DNA from: Nocardia acidivorans NBRC 108247
GTDB taxonomy: Bacteria > Actinomycetota > Actinomycetes > Mycobacteriales > Mycobacteriaceae
Length of the DNA stretch: 64,000 nt
Direction: 5' to 3'
Assembly (NCBI RefSeq): GCF_001625085.1
Contig: NZ_BDAW01000015.1
Coordinates: 1-64,000 of the forward strand
Part shown: in pieces, positions 43,500 to 51,358 of the stretch
Layout of the letters: every line of letters begins with the position of its first letter
How positions within the stretch are numbered: the stretch's first letter is position 1
Position numbers and translations under genes: made by a program
Notes under the pieces: generated by a model
What the model saw: only the letters and a program-made list of their open reading frames with translations
What the model was told of the DNA's origin: nothing
Database searches by the model: none

Positions 43500-44282
43500 A
43501 TGAACCGTCTCGAACAGCGCCGCATTCTGGTAACCGGCGCGGGCTCGGGTATCGGCCAGGCCACCGTGCTGCGCCTGCTGTCCGAGGGCGCGGCCGTCGT
43601 CGGCGCGGATGTGAACGCCGAAGGACTCGCGCTCACCCGCAAGCACGCCGCCGAAGCGGGCGCCGATACCCGCCTGACCACCCTGGAAATGAATATCGGC
43701 CACGAGGCCGAGGTCATCGCGGGCGTCAAGAGCGCAGTCGAAACCCTCGGCGGGCTGGACGGACTGGTCAACGCCGCGGGCATCCTGCGCGCCGCGCACA
43801 CCCACGAGACCTCCCTGGATCTGTGGAATCAGATCATCAATATCAACCTCACCGGCACCTTCCTGGTGACCCGCGAGGCGCTGCCCGCCCTGCTGGCGAA
43901 CCCGAGCAGCAATGTCGTGAACTTCAGCTCCACCTCCGCGAACTTCGCGCATCCCTATATGGCCGCCTACTCCGCGAGCAAGGGCGGCATCCAATCCTTC
44001 ACCCATACCCTGGCCCTGGAATACGGCAAGCGGGGCTTGCGCGCGGTGAGCGTCGCGCCCGGCGGCATCAAGTCCGGTATCACCGACGCCACCCCCGGCT
44101 ACCTGCCGCAGGACTCCGACTGGTCGTTCCTGGGCCGCCTGATCGCCATTGTGCCGCAGGACAATCCGGCGGAGTTGGCGAGTCCGGAGAATGTCGCGGG
44201 CGTCATCGCCATGCTCATCTCCGATGACGGCCGCTTCATCAGCGGTACCGAAATCCGCATCGACGGCGCCGCCCACACCTGA
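43500..44282 (+). CDS. short-chain dehydrogenase/reductase
   Basis: This 260-residue classical SDR has the motif ILVTGAGSGIGQATVLRLLS, NAAG in VNAAGILRA, an active-site serine region FSSTSANFA, the YSASK motif and a C-terminal FISGTEIRIDGAAH. It is a NAD(P)-dependent alcohol/ketone oxidoreductase of unknown substrate. ATG 43500 has GGAGAG upstream. It is regulated in all likelihood by the divergent TetR gene. The broken SARP-type gene begins 97 bases downstream. Confidence 0.92.
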   Translation: MNRLEQRRILVTGAGSGIGQATVLRLLSEGAAVVGADVNAEGLALTRKHAAEAGADTRLTTLEMNIGHEAEVIAGVKSAVETLGGLDGLVNAAGILRAAHTHETSLDLWNQIININLTGTFLVTREALPALLANPSSNVVNFSSTSANFAHPYMAAYSASKGGIQSFTHTLALEYGKRGLRAVSVAPGGIKSGITDATPGYLPQDSDWSFLGRLIAIVPQDNPAELASPENVAGVIAMLISDDGRFISGTEIRIDGAAHT

Positions 44283-44379
44283 TTCGCGCTGACCGCTTGA
44301 CCGTTTCGTGTCGCCCAATAGTATTGGCGCTGTTGGTTTTTGCAGGTCACCACGGGTGTGCAGGGTCACGGCGGAGGAT

Positions 44380-46213
44380 ATGATCGAATTCAGGTTGCTG
44401 GGCTCCGTCGAATTGGTGGTGGACGGGCGGACGGTGGATCTGGGGCCGTCCAAACAGCGCGGGATCGTTGCCGCGCTGCTCGCCGAACCGGAACAGTCCA
44501 TCTCGACCGATACGCTGGTGGCGGGTGTGGGACGCGCCGCCGGAGACCATCCGAAATTCGGTCTACACCTATATGACCAGGCTGCGCCGCATTCTGCGCA
44601 CGGCCACCGCGCATACCGGTGCACCGCCCGAGATTCGCCGCATACACGGCAGCTACCGGATCGAGGTTCCGCGCGGCACGGTCGATCTCTCGGTCTTCCG
44701 GGATCTGGTCGAGCGCGCCCGCGCCCTGTCGCCCGATGATCCGGCCCGTGCCGAAACCCTGAGCCGGGCGCTGAGCCTGTGGCGCGGTGAACCGCTGGCC
44801 GGGCTGGACAGCGATTGGGTCCGGCGGTTCCGGGACAGCCTGCGCCAGCTCCGGCACGAGGCCATCGCCGAATGGGCCGATGCCGAACTGCGGCGCGGCA
44901 ATCCGAAACCGGTGGCGGCCGATCTGCGCAAGGCACTGCTGGAACATCCGCTGGCCGAGGATCTGCACGAGCGCCTGCTGCGCGCCTACCACCTGGACAA
45001 TCGGGATGCGGAGGCGCTCGCGCACTACGACCGGCTGCGCCGCACCCTCGCCACCGAACTCGGCGTGGATCCCGGTCCGCGCCTGCGCGAACTGCACGCC
45101 CAACTGCTCGCGAGCGAGTCCGCACCGGAAACCGTTGCGGCGGAGCAGGTATCGGCGGCCTCGGCGGTCGAACCGGACCCGATTCCGGGCGCATCGGATC
45201 CACCGGGGGAGCAGCCGGTCGCCGAGTCGCCGGACCCGCGAGGTTTCCGCGGTCGGGCGGGCGAGATCGAGCGCCTGCGGCAGGCGCTCACCGAGGGTTC
45301 CGGGGTGCGCCCCGTGCTGATCACCGGCAGTCCGGGAATCGGTAAGTCCGCCTTGGCCGTTCGCGTGGCCGGGAGTGTGTCCGAGCACTTCCCCGATGGT
45401 GTGCTCCGGGTCGAATTGCACGGCTCGGCCCCGACACCCGCCGAACCCTTCGCGGTCCTCGGACATCTGCTTTCGGCCCTCGGTGTGCCCGCCGCCCTGC
45501 ACCCGCGCGACCTGCCCGGCCGCGCGGCGCGCTACCGGGCCGAACTCGCTGATCGGCGCGTGCTGATCGTGCTCGACGACGCAGCCTCGCAGGCCCAGCT
45601 GGCTCCGCTGCTCACCGTCGGCGCGAATTGCGCGGTCTTGATTACCAGCCGTATCTCCCTGGACGACAAGGGAATTCGCAAGATCGTACTGCGCGAGCTG
45701 GCCATGTCCGAGAGTATGGAGATGCTCAGCGCCCTGCTCGGCGCGGAGCGGGTGCGCGCCGAGGAGTGGGCGACCACCGCGCTGGTGCGCTGCTGCTCCG
45801 GTATCCCACTGGCCCTGCACGCGGTCGGATCCCGGTTGGCCGCCCGCCCGCACTGGACCATTACCCAGCAACTCGGCCGAATGTCCGAGGAGCAGCGCCG
45901 CCTAGCGGAATTCGCCTATGGCACAGTGGATATCCGCGATGGCGTGGCAATGATGGTGGGCCGCCTGAGCCCCGCCGCCACCCGGGTCCTGCGTCATCTC
46001 GGCGCGACCCTGTCACCGCGCGAACACTTCACCACCGTCGCGGTCAGCGGCGTGGCGGACCCGGCGGCGGCACTGGCCGAACTGCACGATGCGCATCTGG
46101 TGACGCTCATCGAACAGGACGGCGGCTCGCCGCGGTACGTCATGCTCGAAATCCACCGTCTCTTCGCCAAACACCTCATGCCCAGCACTACCCGCGCGGC
46201 CCTGCCCGCGTGA
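44380..46213 (+). pseudogene. SARP/AfsR-type regulator with a frameshift
   Basis: The first 48 codons from ATG 44380 (GGAGG nearby) read IEFRLLGSVELVVDGRTVDL and SISTDTLVA, the start of a SARP DNA-binding domain. The sense then continues one frame over as VWDAPPETIRNSVYTYMTRL and runs uninterrupted to 46213. That part covers the rest of the winged helix, the bacterial transcriptional activator (BTAD) domain (ALEHPLAEDLHERLLRAYHL-like) and an NB-ARC ATPase domain (VLITGSPGIGKSALAVRVAG, LIVLDD). One extra G in the GGG at 44523-44525 restores the frame if removed. This could be a pseudogene, a sequencing error or a programmed shift. The rest is intact over about 1690 bases, which argues that any mutation is recent. 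Confidence 0.75.
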
Positions 46214-46276
46214 TTCCGGCGCTCCGAGACGGGCGCGGTGTACCCGCCCGGCGGAGTGCGGACGCGCTCTCGCCGC

Positions 46277-47632
46277 TCAGGTGGCCGCGTCGATGCGGCC
46301 GAGATCGATGGCGGTGCGCAGGGCGGTGTGGTCCGCGGCGGTTTGATCCGCGTAGGCGAGGGCGAAATCTGCTATGGCGCGGTCGAATACGTCATTGCTG
46401 CCGAGGTAAGCGGCGATGGCGACGCGATCGCCGGAGCGGGCGTGGCCGCGGGCCAGGGTGCGGCCGCACAGGTTGGCGTATTTGCGTAGCTGTTCCGGGT
46501 TCATATCGTCGATGGTGATGGTGCCCTTCATATCTCGCAGTTGCCGCCAGTAGTAGAAGCGGCCGTCGGGGCCGGTGGCCCAGCCCAGGAAGATGTCACC
46601 GGCAGCCTGGGTGAGGCGTTGACCGTGCACCACGCGGTGGCCCTGATGCCGGAATACGCTGGCGTGCAGGTGATCCGCGAGCACCGAGGTCTCGGCCTGC
46701 TTCACCTGGAGGAAGAGTGGATCGGCATGGGCGCGGCCGGTGAGCAGGGCGATGAAGCAGCGGGTGCCGACGCTGCCGACGCCGACCACCTTCATGGCCA
46801 TATCCCGCAGCTGGTAGCGGTCTAGCAGTACGCGGCGCTCCTCGGGCAGGCTGGCGCGATAGTCGGTGAGCACCGAATCCAGGTCCGCCTCTTCGATTTT
46901 CGATATGGGCAGCACCAGCGGGGGATCGGGTTTGATGCGCGGGACACCGTCCGGGCCGGGTTCGGTGAGTTTGTCCAGGGCGTGCAGGCTGGTGCGGGAT
47001 TTGGCCTTGTTGATGGCCTTCTCGACGGGCTTGCGGTCCTGTGGGCGCAGCACCGCCGCGGCCTCCTCGGCATTGACCATCTCGTACCAGACCTCGGTCT
47101 CGCCCAGAGTCGCCAGGTGCGCCATGGCCTCTCGATACGCGGTCGCCGATTCCCGGGCCGCGGCGCCGGCCTCGGCATCGTCGCAGCCATTGGCGCGGGC
47201 GGCGACGGCGACGCTGGCGGCGAGCCGCTTCACATCCCATTCGAACGGACCGGGCAGGGTCTCGTCGAAATCGTTGAGATCGAAGACGAGCGCCCGCTCG
47301 GGTGAGGCGAACAGCCCGAAATTCGACAGGTGCGCATCCCCGCAGAGTTGTACGGTCAGCCCGGTATCGGGTCCGGCGGCGAGATCGGCCGCCATGATGG
47401 CGGGTGCGCCGCGATAGAACGGGAACTGCCCGGCGGCCATGCGCGCGTACCGGATTCGCACCAGCTCCGGCACCCGGGTGGCGGCCTGCCGCTCCAGAAT
47501 GTCGATGGGATCGGCCCGATCGGGCCCCGGCTCCCACACCCCGAGCGCGGTGCGCGTCACCTGTTTACGGGCGGCCCGCCCCGCCTCGGCGGTCGAGGTC
47601 TCGGCACTGTCCGCGCGCTCGGAAGTCGACAT
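46277..47632 (-). CDS. DUF2252 family protein
   Basis: This 451-residue protein has the DUF2252 pattern: RIRYARMAAGQFPFYRGAPA, LCGDAHLSNFGLFASPERAL, FDLNDFDETLPGPFEWDVKR, and later GVGSVGTRCFIALLTG and YWRQLRDMKGT. The family resembles aminoglycoside-phosphotransferase-like kinases (HGDxHxxN-type loop followed by a DxNDFD loop), but no function is established. ATG 47632 is the natural start. It is divergent from the Imm51-like gene, with 73 bases between the starts. Confidence 0.93.
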   Translation of the reverse strand: MSTSERADSAETSTAEAGRAARKQVTRTALGVWEPGPDRADPIDILERQAATRVPELVRIRYARMAAGQFPFYRGAPAIMAADLAAGPDTGLTVQLCGDAHLSNFGLFASPERALVFDLNDFDETLPGPFEWDVKRLAASVAVAARANGCDDAEAGAAARESATAYREAMAHLATLGETEVWYEMVNAEEAAAVLRPQDRKPVEKAINKAKSRTSLHALDKLTEPGPDGVPRIKPDPPLVLPISKIEEADLDSVLTDYRASLPEERRVLLDRYQLRDMAMKVVGVGSVGTRCFIALLTGRAHADPLFLQVKQAETSVLADHLHASVFRHQGHRVVHGQRLTQAAGDIFLGWATGPDGRFYYWRQLRDMKGTITIDDMNPEQLRKYANLCGRTLARGHARSGDRVAIAAYLGSNDVFDRAIADFALAYADQTAADHTALRTAIDLGRIDAAT

Positions 47633-47705
47633 GCAGGGACTCTAGTGCGCACACGGCGTCCGTGGGCATATCGAATTGTCGGTGTCGCAGGCTAGGTTCG
47701 CGGTT

Positions 47706-48062
47706 ATGACCGATCGCGCGACCTTCGACCCGCTGGTGTTCTTCGAATACGATCGCAAGCCGGGCAACTACTGCCTCATGCTCTCGGACCATCGCATGGT
47801 CGAGGTGCGGGAGCTGTTCACCGCGGCCGGATACGAGGGCGGTGGCTACGGCTGGGCCGGTGTCGCGCGGTCCGCGGTGGCATTGCGCGCCCCCGAGTTG
47901 GACGGCAAATTCGGTCTGGATCCGGAGGCTGGAACTTTTGTCGCGTACGGGGAAGATGCGCAGGCACTGCGGCGGTTGGGCCTATTGCTCCAGGAGGCTT
48001 TCCGGGAGCGGACGGTGCTCGCGGAATTCCTCGCGGGTGGCGACCCGGAATGGTTCGACTGA
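47706..48062 (+). CDS. Imm51-like immunity protein
   Basis: This 118-residue protein reads PLVFFEYDRKPGNYCLMLSD, then AAGYEGGGYGWAGVARSAV, LDPEAGTFVAYGEDAQALRR and LLQEAFRERTVLAEFL. This pattern (GYEGxGYxWxG followed by DxEAxxF) is that of the Imm51 family, whose members neutralise polymorphic toxins. No toxin with a secretion or nuclease domain is visible in this window, so it is an orphan or acts on a toxin encoded elsewhere. It sits between DUF2252 and a transporter. Confidence 0.75.
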   Translation: MTDRATFDPLVFFEYDRKPGNYCLMLSDHRMVEVRELFTAAGYEGGGYGWAGVARSAVALRAPELDGKFGLDPEAGTFVAYGEDAQALRRLGLLLQEAFRERTVLAEFLAGGDPEWFD

Positions 48063-48096
48063 CAGGGTGTGACGGTATGTGGACGGGTGGTGCGCG

Positions 48097-48972
48097 ATGA
48101 GTAAGCGCGGTTGGGTGCTGTTTCTCGCGATGGGCGTGATCTGGGGCATCCCGTACGCCATGATCCGGGTCGCGGTGGGCGATTTCGATCCGGTGGTGGT
48201 GGCTTTCGGGCGCACCGCCCTGGGTGCGCTGGTCCTGCTGCCGATTGCCCTGTACACCAAGGTTTTCCTGCCCGCGCTACGGCAGTGGAAATGGGTGCTG
48301 GTTTACACGGTCGTGGAGATCACCGGTCCCTGGTTGTTGATCGGCACCGCCGAGACCACCCTGACCAGTTCCACCGTCGGGCTGCTGCTGGCGGCCGTGC
48401 CGCTGATCGCCGTGGTCGTGGTGACCAGGCTCGGCCATGAGCGGTTGGACGCGCGCCGCATCACCGGTCTGATGATCGGCCTGGCCGGTGTGGCGGCCCT
48501 GGTCGGGCTGGATATCGATGTCTCGGATCTGGGCGCGCTGGCCGCCATCGCGGTGAGCGCGGTGGGCTACGCCTTCGGCCCGATCATCATCGATCGCAAA
48601 CTCACCGAGCTACCGCCGATCGGCGTGGTCACCGCCTCGCTGGTCTTCGCCGCGGTCCTATATCTGCCATTCGCGGTGTGGCGCAGGCCGTCCCATTTCC
48701 CGGCCGATGCCACCTGGTCGGTGGTCGGTCTGGGGCTGGTGTGCACGGCATTGGCCTTCGTGGTCTTCTTCGCGCTGATCGGTGAGGTCGGTCCGGCTCG
48801 GGCCACCGTCATCACCTACATCAATCCGGCGGTCGCCCTGCTCATCGGCGTCACCATGCTGGGCGAACCGCTGACCGCCGGTATGGCCATCGGTTTCCCG
48901 CTCGTCATTCTGGGTTCGATTCTGGGTACCGCCCGTTCGCGCGCCGTGCCGGCCGAACCCGCGCCCGCCTAG
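48097..48972 (+). CDS. EamA/DMT-family transporter
   Basis: This protein of about 291 residues has ten membrane helices in two EamA halves. It has AMGVIWGIPYAMIRVAV at the first helix, PLIAVVVVTRLGHERL between the halves and, in the last helices, YINPAVALLIGVTMLGEPLT with the conserved ExLT-like segment. It exports a small metabolite such as an amino acid or nucleoside. The substrate is unknown. ATG 48097 was chosen because the upstream six residues are not needed. It follows the Imm51-like gene by 34 bases. Confidence 0.88.
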   Translation: MSKRGWVLFLAMGVIWGIPYAMIRVAVGDFDPVVVAFGRTALGALVLLPIALYTKVFLPALRQWKWVLVYTVVEITGPWLLIGTAETTLTSSTVGLLLAAVPLIAVVVVTRLGHERLDARRITGLMIGLAGVAALVGLDIDVSDLGALAAIAVSAVGYAFGPIIIDRKLTELPPIGVVTASLVFAAVLYLPFAVWRRPSHFPADATWSVVGLGLVCTALAFVVFFALIGEVGPARATVITYINPAVALLIGVTMLGEPLTAGMAIGFPLVILGSILGTARSRAVPAEPAPA

Positions 48973-49035
48973 GGTCTGTCTCGAAGTGGTGAGGGTGGGC
49001 CAGCGGCTCGCCTGAACCGACTTCGTGCCGCGGGC

Positions 49036-49635
49036 TCAGGTGGTCCGGTCGATCGCGGCGGCCTTGCGCTGTCCGCGGCGGCGCACCAGTCGCACCGCCG
49101 CCCATACCAGCGCGAGTACCGCCAGCGCCGCGAGCACCGGCACCAGAATCGCCAGGAACACCAGCGCCACACTCGCAATGTCCTCGAGGGTGGACAGCAC
49201 CGGAGCCGCCACCCCCGCCGTGGCCACATTGGCCACCGGTCGCACCGTCGACTTGGTGAGCGAAACCGCCAGTGCGGTAATCACTCCGATGACGACCGGC
49301 ACCCACTGCCCGGACTGCGCGAACGCGCCGGGATCGGCCACCGCCGAGGTCTGCGCCGCGGTGCCGGAACCGAAGACGATGCCGCCCGCGGTCGGCCGCA
49401 CCGCCGTTTGCACGATGTCGTTGACGCTGTCCAGCGCGGGAACCTTATCGGCGACGACCTCGATCAGCAGCAGTACCGCCACGATCGCCATCACCCAGCC
49501 GTTGCCGAGCCAGGCCCAGCCGTGCGGCAGGGTCACCAGATCGGTGAACCGGGAGAGCAGGCCCAGCGCCAGCAGCGGGATATAGGCGTTGAGACCCGCC
49601 GCGGTCGCGAGTCCGAACCCGGTCAGCAGTTCCAT
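49036..49635 (-). CDS. DUF4126 membrane protein
   Basis: This 199-residue protein has about five hydrophobic helices. It begins MELLTGFGLATAAGLNAYIP and contains VADKVPALDSVNDIVQTAVR, PTAGGIVFGSG, then a long helical end and a basic C-terminal tail (RLVRRRGQRKAAAI). The pattern GLNAYIPLL...DKVPxLD fits DUF4126, a bacterial membrane family of unknown function. The start ATG 49635 lies beside the broken AI-2E gene. Confidence 0.85.
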   Translation of the reverse strand: MELLTGFGLATAAGLNAYIPLLALGLLSRFTDLVTLPHGWAWLGNGWVMAIVAVLLLIEVVADKVPALDSVNDIVQTAVRPTAGGIVFGSGTAAQTSAVADPGAFAQSGQWVPVVIGVITALAVSLTKSTVRPVANVATAGVAAPVLSTLEDIASVALVFLAILVPVLAALAVLALVWAAVRLVRRRGQRKAAAIDRTT

Positions 49636-49729
49636 AGCTGCATTATCGGTCCGAGGGCGGGGGTGATTCGTCCGGGCTCGCCGGAACTCGCCGGTGGGCC
49701 TTGGCGATTCGGCGAGTACCGGTATCCGC

Positions 49730-50374
49730 CCGTCTTGTCGATGGCCAGATCCCAGGCATGCGGTACCGCACCTTGTTTGGCGGGCGGCAGCGGTGAGCAC
49801 AGCGAGCGCCGCAGCTTCGGCCCGTCGGCGGTCAGGTACACGCTGAAGAGCGCGATGGTGACCATCTTGGCGAACCCGCCGAGCACCGTATTCGACAGTC
49901 CCCACACAGTGTTCGCCGCGCGTTCGGCATAGGCGCCGATGACGTCGGAGTCCTTGACGAGTCGGTCCCTGAGTTGATGCACGGTGAAATCCTGGTGAAA
50001 GGTGTGATTGACCCAGAGCGCCAATTCGTCCGGTACGCGCGGTAATTCGTCCAGGACGCCGCCGACCGTCTCCACCATGAGAACGCCGAGGGTCACCAGG
50101 AAGCCGATGGTGCAGGCGAAGACGATGACGAATATCGCCGCCGTGGCGAGTCCGCGATTGATCCCGCGCGCGGCCATGGCATCGACCGCGGGTTCCATTG
50201 CCAGCGAGATGAAGAAGGGGCCACCGTCATGATGACGGCAATGCCGATCAGCTCGTGGGAGGCCCAGTTGACCAGCTCGAACAGGGCGAAGGCGAGCACC
50301 ATGGCGCGGGGGAGCCAGGCGGGCATGTGACTGCCCGGGGGTGGGGTTTCGACGGACGCGGAGTGGCCGGTCAC
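49730..50374 (-). pseudogene. frameshifted and truncated AI-2E family gene
   Basis: A GTG near 50374 opens a frame with LPRAMVLAFALFELVNWASH and ELIGIAVIMTVA. The reading then switches frame near 50221 and continues PFFISLAMEPAVDAMAARGI, LATAAIFVIVFACTIGFLVT, TVLGGFAKMVTIALFSVYLT and AWDLAIDKTGGY, an AI-2E exporter N-terminal half. After KTGGY at about 49733 the sense is lost, so the second half with the transport signature is missing. It is a dead gene; an intact relative lies at 9773-10948. Confidence 0.75.
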
Positions 50375-50559
50375 CCCGCCAGTCTCGGGCACTCCGAGGG
50401 CTTTTCCGGGTTCGACCCACCGGCGTCCACCCAATGCTGCGACTTCGCAGATGAACACGACTGGTCGGTTGGTTATTTTCTGATGACATGACCGAGAGGC
50501 ATTCGGGCGGAATGCTTTTGCCGCGATATTGTGCAGTTGTGCGGGCGGGCGGACAAGAT

Positions 50560-51225
50560 ATGCGAGTGCGGACGAAATTCTCCATCGAGCTCATGGCGCT
50601 GACCGATGAGCTGGCGAATATGGCTCGGCTGACTCACGAGTCGGCCGAGCGCGCCTGTGTGGCGCTGATGGGCAGTGACCTCACCGCCGCCTACGAGGTC
50701 TTCGCGCTCGAGGAGCAGGTGCAGATCGAACACGCCAAGTGTGAGGACCGGTCGGTACTGCTACTGGCTCTGGAAGCCCCGGTGGCCCGGGATCTACGCC
50801 ATGTGGTGACCGCCATGCAGATAGCCGACGATCTCCTCGGCATCGCCGGTGCGCTCAGCCGGGTCGCCGATGTGGTGGTGCGCCGCTATCCGGAACCGGT
50901 TGCGGTACAACCCATCGCCGAGATGCTGACGGAGATGTCCACGGCGGTAACCGATCTGGTGGGCACCGTGGTGAGAGTCATCGCCGCGCAGAATCCGCCG
51001 CGCGATCAGGTGCTGGTGCCACGCGATGACGCCCTGGACCGGCTGCGCGCGCAGGCCGCCGAGGCCGCCGCCGATGCGGGCTGGCCGCACGGTTCGGCCA
51101 TGGCCATCGATATCGCCATGATGGCGCATCACTTCGGGCACTGTGTGGATCACTCGGTGCGCATCGGCCAGCTCATTCGCTTCTTCCACAGCGGAATTCC
51201 GCTGTACGCACAAGTGGAGGCATAA
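50560..51225 (+). CDS. PhoU-like phosphate regulatory protein
   Basis: This 221-residue all-alpha protein has two PhoU repeats: FSIELMALTDELANMARLTH, LLLALEAPVARDLRHVVTAM and QIADDLLGIAGALSRVADVV in the first, and HGSAMAIDIAMMAHHFGHCV near the end. PhoU dampens the phosphate response by contacting PstB and PhoR and binds metal clusters through acidic motifs. No pst genes are adjacent, so this may be one of several PhoU paralogues. ATG 50560 starts the conserved MRVRTKFSIEL; an upstream ATG would add 24 residues. Confidence 0.87.
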   Translation: MRVRTKFSIELMALTDELANMARLTHESAERACVALMGSDLTAAYEVFALEEQVQIEHAKCEDRSVLLLALEAPVARDLRHVVTAMQIADDLLGIAGALSRVADVVVRRYPEPVAVQPIAEMLTEMSTAVTDLVGTVVRVIAAQNPPRDQVLVPRDDALDRLRAQAAEAAADAGWPHGSAMAIDIAMMAHHFGHCVDHSVRIGQLIRFFHSGIPLYAQVEA

Positions 51226-51358
51226 CCACCTCATAGCGGGGGTGACCGGTCAGGGGCCGGATCGGTAGGGGTACGCTGCCCGAATTGCTTCATGGCGAGG
51301 TCTTTTCGAGTAGCACCGCACTTTTACGGACACCCGAAATCCGACAAGGGCCCCAAAC

